The notes under the pieces are model-generated. The model ran no database searches and had not been told where the DNA came from. It worked only from the letters and a program-made list of their open reading frames with translations. 64,000 bases of DNA. Source: Orlajensenia stereocauli. Lineage in GTDB: Bacteria > Actinomycetota > Actinomycetes > Actinomycetales > Microbacteriaceae. Positions 1-8,427 of this stretch are shown here, piece by piece (within the stretch, counting starts at the first letter, position 1; each line of letters begins with the position of its first letter). Both the position numbers and the translations under genes were made by a program. The DNA lies in the NCBI RefSeq assembly GCF_039548895.1, contig NZ_JBCLVG010000002.1. One strand, given 5' to 3'.

Positions 1-100
1 CCGGCCGGCCGGATTGCAGCATCCGTCGCCGACGCGCATCGCGAATAATACTTTTCAGTCGCTGCACAGTCCACGTTCAGATGCGAGGCGCTCATCGCCG

Positions 101-106
101 TAGGCT
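101..106 (+). promoter_or_regulatory. candidate -10 box TAGGCT
   Basis: TAGGCT matches the -10 form seen repeatedly in this window (TANNNT, often TAGNNT). It would start a transcript with a leader of roughly 30 nt before the GTG at 141. No convincing -35 box is visible. Confidence 0.35.
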
Positions 107-140
107 TGTCGAGTCCGCCGAGAAACGAAGAGAAGACATC

Positions 141-848
141 GTGAAGGTCATCAGCTACAACCTCCGGAAGCACCGCGCTATCGGCGAGTTGACGGAGATC
201 GTGCAGCGTCACTCTCCCGACGTGCTGTGCCTGCAGGAGTGCGACGATCGGGCCCTCCCCGAGTTCATCGGCGACCTGCACCTGTCGGATGCGACGGCCC
301 GCAACAGGCTGGGCCTGGCCGTCTACCACCGCAACGGGCAGTTCACCGTGCAGGCGACGAGGGCGTTCGAGCTGAAGCGCTCGCTCTACGACAGGGTCGC
401 CAAGCCGGCCCACGAACGCCTCATCGCCGTGCGGCTCCGCGATGAGGAGCACGGCCGCGAACTGGTCGTCGCCTCATTCCACGCCGCGCCGCTCACCGCG
501 CTCAACTCGCTGCGCCGCAAGCAGATCCACGCGGCCCTCGCCGAGATGCAACTCATGGGTCCCGGGCTCCCGGTGCTCATGGTCGGCGACTACAACTACC
601 CGGTGTTCAAGTCCGGCCTCAGCGACAAGATCACGGCGTCCGGCTACGACCTGACCCTCAGCGACAGCCGCACCTACACGCGCTACAAGGTGTTCCGCGG
701 ACACTTCGACCTGGCGACCTCCGTCGGGCTCACGATCGAGAGCGTCGTCACGCTACCCCGTGGGTCGTCGGACCACCTGCCCATCCTGGTGACGTCGAGC
801 TATGCGGAGGCCGCCGCATCAGCGAGCGCCGAAGCCGAAGCCAGCTGA
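141..848 (+). CDS. endonuclease/exonuclease/phosphatase family protein
   Basis: A 235-aa protein of the Mg2+-dependent EEP fold (DNase I/exonuclease III superfamily), which hydrolyses phosphodiester or phosphomonoester bonds. The family marks are all present: Asn7 in SYNLR, metal ligand Glu33 in LQECDD, Asp150/Asn152 in GDYNYP and Asp211-His212 in SDHLPI near the C-terminus. GTG 141 is preferred over the ATG at 81 because the strand starting VKVISYNLR is the normal beginning of the fold and a purine-rich stretch (gaagagaag) precedes it. The tail is an Ala/Glu/Ser-rich low-complexity extension. No signal peptide is visible. Substrate unknown. It converges on the next gene with 7 bp between stops. 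Confidence 0.85.
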   Translation: MKVISYNLRKHRAIGELTEIVQRHSPDVLCLQECDDRALPEFIGDLHLSDATARNRLGLAVYHRNGQFTVQATRAFELKRSLYDRVAKPAHERLIAVRLRDEEHGRELVVASFHAAPLTALNSLRRKQIHAALAEMQLMGPGLPVLMVGDYNYPVFKSGLSDKITASGYDLTLSDSRTYTRYKVFRGHFDLATSVGLTIESVVTLPRGSSDHLPILVTSSYAEAAASASAEAEAS

Positions 849-855
849 CACCCGC

Positions 856-1146
856 CTACACCCGCTCCACCGCCGACGCCCACACCCAGGCCCGCCGCAC
901 GGCGCCGTCCTTCATGGTGAACTCGACGCGCACGGCTTTGCTGGTCCAGGCGATGGCCGTGCAACGCACACGGATGGGCGACTCGGGAAAGCGCACCCAC
1001 GCCGAGACGGCGATGGGGCGGTCGGCCTCCTTCACGGGCTCGTCGCCCAGCTCGGCCTTGCCGAGTGAGATGGGTTGAGCGCGTGTAGCCGTCTCGTGCA
1101 CGGCCTGGTCGGTGATGTCACTGCCGTAGCGCCGGTTCTGTCCCAT
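856..1146 (-). CDS. small conserved hypothetical protein
   Basis: A 96-aa protein beginning MGQNRRYGSDITDQAV. I know no function for it. The start at 1146 is preferred over 1194 because this N-terminus looks like those of small actinobacterial hypotheticals. The second half has a beta-strand pattern (ISLGKAEL, AVSAWVRFPESPIRVR, KAVRVEFTMKDGAVRRAWVWASAV) consistent with a small beta-barrel. No membrane segment or cysteine motif. It stands alone, converging with the EEP gene. Confidence 0.7.
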   Translation of the reverse strand: MGQNRRYGSDITDQAVHETATRAQPISLGKAELGDEPVKEADRPIAVSAWVRFPESPIRVRCTAIAWTSKAVRVEFTMKDGAVRRAWVWASAVERV

Positions 1147-1517
1147 GCCTCGAACATAGTTTCGAAACTCGGATGCCGCAACTCGTGTGGCCACGCGCCC
1201 GACGCCAGGGCGCGGCGAGCGACCGGGTGTGCACGCTCACAGCACCGTTGCAGCGGCAGCACAGAACTCGTTCAGGGCGACTGCCTATCGTGATCACGCG
1301 TGCCGATCCCCCCATCGGCATGACCGCTCTGCCACTGACCGCGCCTCGCGCGGCAGTGGCAGAGTCGTGCGCGGCTCTCCGCGCCGGCCGGAGGCCCGAT
1401 CCTTCCGAGCCAGATCCAGCCTGCGTGCTGCACCGACCCGACGTGCAGCACTGCGCCCATGCCTGCTCCGAATGCAGCGCATCGCCCGCAGCAGGGAAGC
1501 ATGAGCATTGGACCCCC
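1147..1517. other. intergenic region, no gene seen
   Basis: About 370 bp between the divergent small hypothetical and the transglycosylase-like gene. It is open in the downstream gene's frame up to 1173, but the translation (for example the Arg/Pro/Cys-rich stretch around 1380-1480) does not look like secreted protein, so I treat it as promoter and leader region. A short inverted repeat (cactgaccgcgcctcgcg/cggcagtg) lies near 1334-1362. Confidence 0.4.
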
Positions 1518-2297
1518 GTGCACCGCCACATCCACACGATCACCCCCCGTACCCGTCGCAACCGAGTCATCGCCACGACGGCCATCGCCCTCGTCGCAGC
1601 CGGAAGCCTTCTCTCGGCCCCCTTCATCGCCAGCGCGAGCACCGATCAGGCCGCCGCCCAGCGCGAGACCGCCGCCCTCTCCCAGCAGGGCGCTCTCGAC
1701 AACGATCACCTCTCCTTCTACAAGGACATCGCCGCATACAAGGCGCAGAGTGAAGCTCGTGCCACCATCACGAGCGCGAACGTCGTCATCGCCTCGGCCG
1801 CTTCGAAGGTCGACGCGACCGAGCTCGAGACGACGGTCTCCCAGCTCGCCGACTACAAGCTGTTGAGCGTCGGTCGCACCGTCGCACTGACGGATGCCGC
1901 CCAGGCTGCCGCCGCGCAGACCGCAGCTGCCGTCTCCGCGGCCGACGCCGCCGCGGCAGCCGCCGCCGAGGCCGCCCGCGTCGCGAACACCCCCGACGGC
2001 GCACGTGCCACGGCACGCCAGCTCGCCGCCAGCCAGTACGGCTGGGGCGACGACCAGTTCCAGTGCCTCGACAGCCTATGGACCAAGGAGTCCGGCTGGG
2101 ACGTGAACGCCAGCAACAGCAGCTCGGGGGCGACGGGCATCCCGCAGTCCCTGCCGGGCTCGAAGATGGCGACGGCCGGTGCCGACTGGGCCACGAGCGC
2201 CGCGACCCAGATCACCTGGGGCCTCGGCTACATCGCTGCCGGCTACGGATCGCCGTGCTCGGCCTGGAGCCACAGCCAGTCGGTGAACTGGTACTGA
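1518..2297 (+). CDS. secreted transglycosylase-like protein
   Basis: A 259-aa exported protein. Residues 10-40 are a basic n-region plus hydrophobic core ending in AxA-type sites (FIASASTDQA). Residues 45-150 are Ala/Glu/Gln-rich and predicted helical or coiled (repeated AAAAQTAAAVSAADAAAA). The last 90 residues form a lytic-transglycosylase-like module, with probable catalytic Glu191 in WTKESGW followed by SSSGATGIPQSLPGSKM, typical of the small actinobacterial lysozyme-like domain that cleaves or remodels peptidoglycan. GTG 1518 is chosen because the signal peptide begins just after it. An RBS-like agggaag lies about 20 nt upstream, a weak fit, so the exact start is uncertain. Confidence 0.75.
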   Translation: MHRHIHTITPRTRRNRVIATTAIALVAAGSLLSAPFIASASTDQAAAQRETAALSQQGALDNDHLSFYKDIAAYKAQSEARATITSANVVIASAASKVDATELETTVSQLADYKLLSVGRTVALTDAAQAAAAQTAAAVSAADAAAAAAAEAARVANTPDGARATARQLAASQYGWGDDQFQCLDSLWTKESGWDVNASNSSSGATGIPQSLPGSKMATAGADWATSAATQITWGLGYIAAGYGSPCSAWSHSQSVNWY

Positions 2298-2357
2298 GCT
2301 GCTCCTGCGGGCGAGCCGGTAAGCCGGCGGCCGCGTCGGGTGTCGGTGGGTGAAGCG

Positions 2358-2363
2358 TAGGCT
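2358..2363 (+). promoter_or_regulatory. candidate -10 box TAGGCT for the lipoprotein gene
   Basis: TAGGCT lies about 50 nt before the ATG at 2413, giving a short leader that contains the aagggga ribosome site. No clear -35. Confidence 0.35.
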
Positions 2364-2412
2364 TGTTGCTTTGCAACATCCGTTCCATCCGCAACACAAG
2401 GGGAGCAATTCC

Positions 2413-2850
2413 ATGAAGACAACCCGCCCGGCCATCGTCGCCGCCCTCGCCGTCTCCGCGGCCCTGCTGTTCACGGGCTGCGCCAGCGGCTCGTCGAGCG
2501 ATTCCACCGCTTCGGCCCAGAACTGCGACACCCTTCAGTCCGAGGTGCGTGACATCAACAACGGTGCGCAGAACACCCTCGCCGGCGATCTCTCGGCCGG
2601 TCAGGCCGACGCCAAGACCTACTTCGACGGCCTCGGCGAGCGCGTCGACACCCTGTCCGACGACTGGGACGACAACAAGGAGGTCGAGAAGGCCCTCGAG
2701 GGCCTCAGCGACGCGCTCGACGCCGGTGAGGACTACATCGAGACCGTGCCGACCGACCCCGAGCAGCTCGACGCCGACGCGCAGGCCAAGGCGATGACCG
2801 ACATCTCCGACGCTGCCGCTGCTGTCAACAGCGCCTGCAGCGCCAAGTAG
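2413..2850 (+). CDS. small extracellular lipoprotein
   Basis: A 145-aa lipoprotein with a type II signal and lipobox LFTGC (Cys23). The mature part opens with a Ser/Thr linker followed by acidic helices rich in Asp, Glu and Ala (for example TLSDDWDDNKEVEKALEGL), and has two further cysteines (NCDTLQ near the N-terminus, SACSAK at the end) that could form one disulfide. No enzymatic motif is visible; function unknown. The ATG at 2413 follows aaggggagcaattcc, a good ribosome site. Monocistronic, ending in a strong hairpin. Confidence 0.8.
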   Translation: MKTTRPAIVAALAVSAALLFTGCASGSSSDSTASAQNCDTLQSEVRDINNGAQNTLAGDLSAGQADAKTYFDGLGERVDTLSDDWDDNKEVEKALEGLSDALDAGEDYIETVPTDPEQLDADAQAKAMTDISDAAAAVNSACSAK

Positions 2851-2865
2851 CGGGCCGCATCAGCC

Positions 2866-2916
2866 ACGCGCCCTCGACCTCCCGCCATCGCGGGAGGTCG
2901 AGGGCGCGTCTGTTTG
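2866..2916 (+). terminator. strong hairpin terminator
   Basis: A perfect 19-bp inverted repeat (2866-2884 with 2891-2909, 6-nt loop) directly after the lipoprotein gene, followed by ctgttt. It also insulates the LacI gene downstream. Confidence 0.85.
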
Positions 2917-2929
2917 CGTGATTCAGTCG

Positions 2930-2942
2930 TACACTTGCGGGC
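2930..2942 (+). promoter_or_regulatory. candidate promoter of a leaderless lacI-type gene
   Basis: TACACT at 2930-2935 ends 7 nt before the ATG at 2943. No Shine-Dalgarno is visible, so transcription probably starts at or next to the ATG. Confidence 0.5.
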
Positions 2943-3962
2943 ATGTCGAGACGGTTGGCGGATGTCGCACGCAAGGTCGGAGTCAGTGAAGCCACGGTCA
3001 GCCGCGTGCTCAACAACAAGCCGGGTGTCTCCGAGGCCACCCGTCGCACCGTGCTCACCGCCCTCGATGTGCTCGGCTACGAGCGCCCCACGAAGCTCCG
3101 CGGAGAGCGGGCCCGGCTGGTCGGCCTCGTCATGCCCGAGCTGCAGAACCCGATCTTCCCAGCCTTCGCCGAAGTGATCTCGGGCGGCCTCGCCCAGAAC
3201 GGCTACACCCCGGTGCTCTGCACCCAGACGGCCGGGGGCATCTCGGAGTCCGACTACGTGGAGCTGCTTCTGCATCAACAGGTCTCCGGCGTCATCTTCG
3301 TCGGCGGCGCCTACGCCCAGGCCGACACCTCCCACGATCACTACGAGCGCCTGCGGGAACTCAACCTCCCCACGGTGCTCGTCAACGCGCCGGTGCCCGA
3401 CCTCGACTTCGCCACCGTCTCGTGCGACGACCGCGTCTCGATGGAGCAGGCCTTCAGCCATCTCATGCAGCTCGGACACACCGAGATCGGCATCCTGCTC
3501 GGTCCGACAGACCACATGCCGTCGCGGCGCAAGCTGGAGGCGGCCGAGCGGATCGCGGCGGCGACGGGTCTCGAGCTGCCCGCGCGCCGGATCGTGCACT
3601 CGCTCTATTCGCTCGAGGCCGGACAGGCTGCGGCGACGCGGCTGCTCAAGGAGGGCGTGACGGCCATGGTGTGTGCGAGCGATCCGATGGCGCTCGGCGC
3701 CGTGCGGGCCGTGCGTCGCGCCGGGCTCCGCGTGCCCGAGGACATCTCGGTGATCGGCTACGACGACTCGGCGCTGATGAACTGCACCGAGCCGCCGCTC
3801 ACCACGGTCAGGCAGCCGATCGAGTCGATGGGTCGCATGATCGTGGAGCTGCTGATGCGGCAGATGACCAGCGGATCTCCTGTCACCGACGAGCTGCTGT
3901 TCGCGCCCGAGCTCGTGGTGCGGGCCTCGACTGGGCCGGTTTCCGTCGCGGCGGTGCGCTGA
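2943..3962 (+). CDS. LacI-family transcriptional regulator
   Basis: A 339-aa repressor. The N-terminal helix-turn-helix (residues 4-23, LADVARKVGVSEATVSRVLN) and hinge helix are followed by a periplasmic-binding-protein-like effector domain (RLVGLVMPELQNPIF, VIGYDDSALM). It stands 206 bp upstream of, and in the same direction as, the alpha-glucosidase and sugar ABC genes, so it most likely represses that operon and responds to an alpha-glucoside or maltodextrin (inference from position). Candidate operators lie at 4001-4039, and a LacI-type site sits before the amylopullulanase at 58562. Probably leaderless. Confidence 0.93.
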   Translation: MSRRLADVARKVGVSEATVSRVLNNKPGVSEATRRTVLTALDVLGYERPTKLRGERARLVGLVMPELQNPIFPAFAEVISGGLAQNGYTPVLCTQTAGGISESDYVELLLHQQVSGVIFVGGAYAQADTSHDHYERLRELNLPTVLVNAPVPDLDFATVSCDDRVSMEQAFSHLMQLGHTEIGILLGPTDHMPSRRKLEAAERIAAATGLELPARRIVHSLYSLEAGQAAATRLLKEGVTAMVCASDPMALGAVRAVRRAGLRVPEDISVIGYDDSALMNCTEPPLTTVRQPIESMGRMIVELLMRQMTSGSPVTDELLFAPELVVRASTGPVSVAAVR

Positions 3963-4000
3963 CCTCTGCGAGCGGCACTCGCGCTCCACTTGCACGACAA

Positions 4001-4040
4001 CTGCATGAAACTTTACGCAGAATTGAGCAAGCTGCTTGCA
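4001..4040. promoter_or_regulatory. two candidate LacI-type operators before the glucosidase operon
   Basis: CTGCATGAAACTTTACGCAG (4001-4020) matches its own reverse complement at 14 of 20 positions. GCAAGCTGCTTGC (4027-4039) has 5-bp arms around CTG and includes the GCTTGCA half-site also found before the amylopullulanase. Both lie in the regulator-glucosidase gap, where a LacI protein would bind. Confidence 0.5.
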
Positions 4041-4168
4041 GGTTGTTGAATTGTTGCGTCAATCTGTTACAAACACTACGTTCAACCTCACGCCGATGGA
4101 GTCGCTCGTAGAACAGCCCTCCGCGGTGCGCACGACACCCGTGCCAGACGCGATGAGGAGCCACCCGA

Positions 4169-5842
4169 GTGACCATGTCAGTGCTCGATGCCGGGACACC
4201 GGAGCAGGCCTCGGCCGATGCCCTGTGGTGGCGCAGTGCCGTCATCTACCAGGTCTACGTGCGCAGCTTCGCCGACAGCGACGGTGACGGAACCGGCGAC
4301 CTCCGTGGCGTGCGCCAGCACCTCCAGTACCTCAAGGACCTCGGCGTCGACGCCATCTGGTTCAACCCGTGGTACCCGTCGCCGCTCGCCGACGGCGGCT
4401 ACGACGTCAGCGACTACCGCGACATCCACCCCGCGTTCGGCACCCTGGACGAGGCCGAACTCCTCATCAGCGAGGCGCTGGCCCTCGGCATCCGTACGAT
4501 CATCGACATCGTCCCGAACCACGTGAGCGATCAGCATCCGTGGTTCCAGCAGGCTCTCGCGGCCGGCCCCGGATCACCGGAGCGCGAGCGCTTCTGGTTC
4601 CACCCCGGACTCGGCGAGAACGGCGACGAGATGCCCAACCACTGGGTCTCGAACTTCGCCGGCGACACCTGGACCCGCACGACCAACCCCGACGGAACGC
4701 CGGGTGAGTGGTACCTGCACCTCTTCACCCCCGAGCAGCCCGACCTCAACTGGAACCACCCCGATGTCGTCGCCGAGCACGAGGACATCCTGCGCTTCTG
4801 GTTCGACCGAGGCGTCGCCGGCGTGCGCATCGACTCGGCGGGCCTGCTCATCAAGGACCCGACCCTGGCCGAGGTGCCCGAGAACCCCGGTCCGGGGGAG
4901 CACCCCACCGAGGACCGCGACGAGGTGCACGACGTCTACCGCGCGTGGCGCCGCATCGCCGACTCCTACGACGGCACCCGGGTGCTCGTGGGAGAGGTCT
5001 GGGTTCCGGATGCGAAGCGCTTCGCCGACTACCTGCGGCCCGACGAGATGCACACCGCCTTCAACTTCGACTTCATGTCGCGCCCGTGGGGAGCCGACGA
5101 GTTCCGGGCGTCGATCGATCTCATGCTCGCTGCCCACGCCCCTGTCGGTGCCCCGAGCACCTGGGTGCTGTCGAACCACGACGTGACCCGCCCGGTGACG
5201 CGCTACGGCCGCGAGGACTCGTCGTTCGCCTTCGTCAAGAAGCGCTTCGGCACCCCGACCGACCTCGGTCTCGGCACCCGTCGTGCCCGCGCGGCGGCGC
5301 TGCTCACTGCCGCCCTGCCCGGGTCGCTCTACATCTACCAGGGCGACGAGCTCGGCCTCCCCGAGGTGGAGCTGCCGACGACCCTGCTGCAGGATCCGAT
5401 GCACTACCGGTCGGGCGGCGTCGATCCCGGGCGAGACGGATGCCGCGTGCCCCTGCCCTGGCGCGGCACCGGCGCGCCCTTCGGCTTCAGCCCTGCGCAG
5501 GCGTCGAGCGAGCCCTGGCTGCCGCAGCCCGACGACTGGTCGACGCTCACCGTCGAGGCGCAGGAGGCCGACCCGGCCTCCATGCTCAGGCTCTACCGCG
5601 AGGCCCTCCGCATCCGTCGACGGGAGGAGGAACTCGGTGACGGGACCCTCGCCTGGCGGGTCGGCGGGCAGCCCGACGTGCTCGCCTTCACCCGCGGCGA
5701 GCACTTCCTCTGCGTCACCAACCTCTCGGCCGCCGCGGTTGACCTTCCCGAGCACGACAGCATCCTGCTCGCCAGCGCCCCGCTCGACGGCGGGCTGCTG
5801 CCCACTGACTCCACGGCCTGGCTGCGCATCACGCCCAGCTGA
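4169..5842 (+). CDS. GH13 alpha-glucosidase (cytoplasmic)
   Basis: A 557-aa glycoside hydrolase family 13 enzyme with no signal peptide, expected to hydrolyse imported alpha-glucosides or short maltodextrins. The (beta/alpha)8 motifs are intact: region I DIVPNHVSD, nucleophile Asp222 in GVRIDSAG, acid/base Glu276 in VGEVW, and Asp338 in LSNHDVT. The N-terminus WWRSAVIYQVYVRSFADSDGDGTGDL is typical of the oligo-1,6-glucosidase/alpha-glucosidase subfamilies. GTG 4169 is chosen because gaggag stands 8 nt upstream; ATG 4175 is the alternative. It is first in an operon with a binding lipoprotein and two permeases, so the exact sugar is probably what that transporter delivers. Confidence 0.92.
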   Translation: MTMSVLDAGTPEQASADALWWRSAVIYQVYVRSFADSDGDGTGDLRGVRQHLQYLKDLGVDAIWFNPWYPSPLADGGYDVSDYRDIHPAFGTLDEAELLISEALALGIRTIIDIVPNHVSDQHPWFQQALAAGPGSPERERFWFHPGLGENGDEMPNHWVSNFAGDTWTRTTNPDGTPGEWYLHLFTPEQPDLNWNHPDVVAEHEDILRFWFDRGVAGVRIDSAGLLIKDPTLAEVPENPGPGEHPTEDRDEVHDVYRAWRRIADSYDGTRVLVGEVWVPDAKRFADYLRPDEMHTAFNFDFMSRPWGADEFRASIDLMLAAHAPVGAPSTWVLSNHDVTRPVTRYGREDSSFAFVKKRFGTPTDLGLGTRRARAAALLTAALPGSLYIYQGDELGLPEVELPTTLLQDPMHYRSGGVDPGRDGCRVPLPWRGTGAPFGFSPAQASSEPWLPQPDDWSTLTVEAQEADPASMLRLYREALRIRRREEELGDGTLAWRVGGQPDVLAFTRGEHFLCVTNLSAAAVDLPEHDSILLASAPLDGGLLPTDSTAWLRITPS

Positions 5843-5945
5843 CCGCAGAGGCGGCTCGGAGCATCGGGCCGCACGAAGCACCACCACCCAGCACCGACAA
5901 CCCACCACCACACACCAGCAACACAGCATCGAAAGGACCACGACA

Positions 5946-7313
5946 ATGAAGTCAGCAGCCAAGGTCGCGATCGCGTCATTCGCCGCGCTCGCCCTGGCCG
6001 GCACACTCGCCGGCTGCGGTACCGGATCGGGCGGTGACAGCGGAAAGCTCGAGCTCCGCGTCGCCACCTTCCCGCCCGGAGCCGATCAGGCCGCCTACGA
6101 CGCCTTCGCCGTTCAGGAGAAGCAGTTCGAGAAGCTCAACCCCGACATCGACGTCATCGGCGTCGAGTACGAGTGGAAGGCTCCCACCTTCGCGGCCCAG
6201 CTCGCCGGCGGCAGCCTTCCCGACGTCTTCACGGTGCCGTTCACCGACACCAAGACCCTGCTCGAGAACGGCCAGCTCATGGACGTGACGAAGGAGGTCG
6301 AGGACCTCGGGTACGCCGACAAGTTCAACCCGATCATCATCGGGGAGGTGCAGGACGACAAGGGCAGCATCTTCGGCTTCCCGCGCCAGGCCTATGCCAT
6401 GGGCCTGCACTACAACCGCGACCTGTTCACGGCGGCCGGCCTCGACCCCGACCAGCCTCCGACCACGTGGGAGGAAGTGCGCGCAGACGCCAAGGCCATC
6501 GCCGAGAAGACGGGCAAGGCCGGCTACGCCACGATGACCATGGGCAACACCGGTGGCTGGCAACTCACGGCGCAGTCGATCTCGCGCGGCGCCGAGATGC
6601 AGAAGGACAACGGTGACGGCACCTACACCTCCACGTTGAACAACGATGGCACGAAGGCCACGCTCGAGTACTTCCACGACCTGCGCTGGGACGACAACTC
6701 GATGGGCGACAACTTCCTGCTCGACTGGGGAAGCATCAACCAGGAGTTCGCTGCAGGCAACCTCGGCATGTACACCAGCGGCTCCGACGTCTACACGGCC
6801 CTCGTTCGCGACTTCTCCATGAAGCCCGAGCAGTACGGCCTCACCGTCATCCCGACCGAGGGCGCTGACGCCGGCGTGCTCGGCGGCGGAGACATCGCCG
6901 TCATGAGCCCCAAGATCGACGACGCCCACAAGGCGGCTGGCGTGAAGTGGATCGACTGGTACTACATGCAGAAGCTGCTGAACAAGGATGCGGCCCAGGC
7001 CGACGCCCAGGCCCTCGCCGACAGCGACCAGGCCGTCGGAACCCCGGTCCTCCCGGTGCTCGACAAGGCCACCTACGACCAGCAGCAGGAGTGGATCAAG
7101 CCCTACGTCAACGTTCCGACCGACCAGATGGCCGGGTTCTTCGACGGCATCTTCGACCAGAAGCCCGTCGGCGAGTTCAAGGGTCAGACCCAGCCCGTCT
7201 ACGGCCTGCTCGACAACGTCATCCAGGCCGTGCTGACCGACGAGAACGCCGACGTCGACGCCCTCCTCACGAAGGCGGACTCCGACGCCCAGGCCCTGCT
7301 CGACGGGCAGTAG
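5946..7313 (+). CDS. ABC sugar transporter, solute-binding lipoprotein
   Basis: A 455-aa extracellular solute-binding protein of the MalE-like family 1. Lipobox LAGC (Cys24) anchors it to the membrane. The body has the expected pattern KLELRVATFPPGADQ, then GGSLPDVFTVPF and the GFPRQAYAMGLHYNRDLF ligand-pocket region. It captures an oligosaccharide for the two permeases that follow. The 103-bp gap before it is unusually rich in A and C (ccaccacccagcacc...), likely an unstructured leader, and gaaagga gives a good ribosome site. No ATPase is encoded here, so a shared MsiK-type ATPase elsewhere probably energises uptake (inference). Confidence 0.92.
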   Translation: MKSAAKVAIASFAALALAGTLAGCGTGSGGDSGKLELRVATFPPGADQAAYDAFAVQEKQFEKLNPDIDVIGVEYEWKAPTFAAQLAGGSLPDVFTVPFTDTKTLLENGQLMDVTKEVEDLGYADKFNPIIIGEVQDDKGSIFGFPRQAYAMGLHYNRDLFTAAGLDPDQPPTTWEEVRADAKAIAEKTGKAGYATMTMGNTGGWQLTAQSISRGAEMQKDNGDGTYTSTLNNDGTKATLEYFHDLRWDDNSMGDNFLLDWGSINQEFAAGNLGMYTSGSDVYTALVRDFSMKPEQYGLTVIPTEGADAGVLGGGDIAVMSPKIDDAHKAAGVKWIDWYYMQKLLNKDAAQADAQALADSDQAVGTPVLPVLDKATYDQQQEWIKPYVNVPTDQMAGFFDGIFDQKPVGEFKGQTQPVYGLLDNVIQAVLTDENADVDALLTKADSDAQALLDGQ

Positions 7314-7326
7314 GACCCATCGGTGA

Positions 7327-7368
7327 CGGATGCCGGTTCCCAGCGCTCGCGTCGGGAGCCGGCATCCG
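7327..7368 (+). repeat. intercistronic stem-loop
   Basis: A 15-bp stem with one G-T pair (7327-7341 with 7354-7368, 12-nt loop) between the binding-protein and permease genes. Its arms contain the GGATGCCGG/CCGGCATCC motif. Such hairpins commonly stabilise binding-protein mRNA and reduce expression of downstream permeases; no T-run, so readthrough is expected. Confidence 0.75.
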
Positions 7369-7446
7369 CACCACCGCTCGTCATCAGTCACAGCACCCGG
7401 AGCAGTCACCGGGGTCACCGCAGCCCCATACGAAGGAACCCGCACC

Positions 7447-8427
7447 ATGACAGTCACGGATCATCCGCCCGTGGTCAGAGACGCAGTGCCACCAGCGCCA
7501 CCGGCATCCGTCGCCACGAGACGACGCCGCAAGCGCAACCCGGCCACGTGGGTGCGCGGGGGTGGGCTGTCGAACCTGATCTTCCTGGCCCCGATGCTCA
7601 TCGTGTTCACTGTGTTCAGCTGGTCGCCGATCGTGCAGTCGGTCATCATGAGCTTCCAGAAGACGAACCTCGTGCAGCCGGCCACCTGGGTCGGGCTCGA
7701 CAACTTCGAGCGCGTGCTCAGCGACCCCAACCTAGGCACCGCCATCGTCAACACCCTGTACTTCGCGTTCCTGGCGCTGCTCTTCGGATTCCCGATCCCG
7801 CTGTTCCTCGCGGTGCTCATGAGCGAGGTCAAGCGCGGCAAGGGCCTCTACAGCGCCCTCGCCTACATGCCCGTGGTCATCCCGCCCGTGGTCGCCGTGC
7901 TGCTCTGGAAGGTCTTCTACGACGCGAGTCCGAACGGCGTGTTCAACACCATGCTCGGCTGGGTCGGCATCCCTCCGCAGCCCTGGCTGCAGAGCGCGGC
8001 CACGGCCATGCCGTCGCTCGTGATCGAGGCGACCTGGGCAGCTGCCGGCGGATCGATCATCATCTACCTAGCGGCGCTCATCAGCGTGCCGCCCGAGCTC
8101 TACGACGCCGCCGAGGTCGACGGCGCCGGAATCTGGCGCAAGGTCTGGCACGTGACGCTGCCGCAGCTGCGCGGGGTGCTGTTCATCATGCTCATCCTGC
8201 AGATCATCGCGACGTCCCAGGTGTTCCTCGAGCCCTACCTCTTCACGGGGGGCGGGCCGAACAACGCGACCCTGACGATCCTGCTGCTCATCTATCGCTA
8301 CGCCTTCCAGAACTCCCTCGGCGGCGACTACGGCGAGGCCACGGCGCTGAGCCTCATGCTCGCGATCTTCCTCGGCCTCATGAGCTGGGCGTACTTCAAG
8401 CTGACCGAACGATGGAGCACCAATTGA
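7447..8427 (+). CDS. ABC sugar transporter permease 1 (MalF-type)
   Basis: A 326-aa membrane permease. A basic, Pro-rich cytoplasmic N-tail (residues 1-45) precedes about six membrane segments. The EAA loop that docks the ATPase is at residues 221-240 (AAEVDGAGIWRKVWHVTLPQ). The ATG follows a gaaggaa ribosome site. It overlaps the next permease gene, so the two are translated together and should form a heterodimer. Confidence 0.92.
   Translation: MTVTDHPPVVRDAVPPAPPASVATRRRRKRNPATWVRGGGLSNLIFLAPMLIVFTVFSWSPIVQSVIMSFQKTNLVQPATWVGLDNFERVLSDPNLGTAIVNTLYFAFLALLFGFPIPLFLAVLMSEVKRGKGLYSALAYMPVVIPPVVAVLLWKVFYDASPNGVFNTMLGWVGIPPQPWLQSAATAMPSLVIEATWAAAGGSIIIYLAALISVPPELYDAAEVDGAGIWRKVWHVTLPQLRGVLFIMLILQIIATSQVFLEPYLFTGGGPNNATLTILLLIYRYAFQNSLGGDYGEATALSLMLAIFLGLMSWAYFKLTERWSTN

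Noticed and set aside
4574..7457. two minus-strand frames of about 495 codons
   Set aside because: Antisense to the glucosidase and binding protein genes; Val/Gly/Glu-rich low-information translations.
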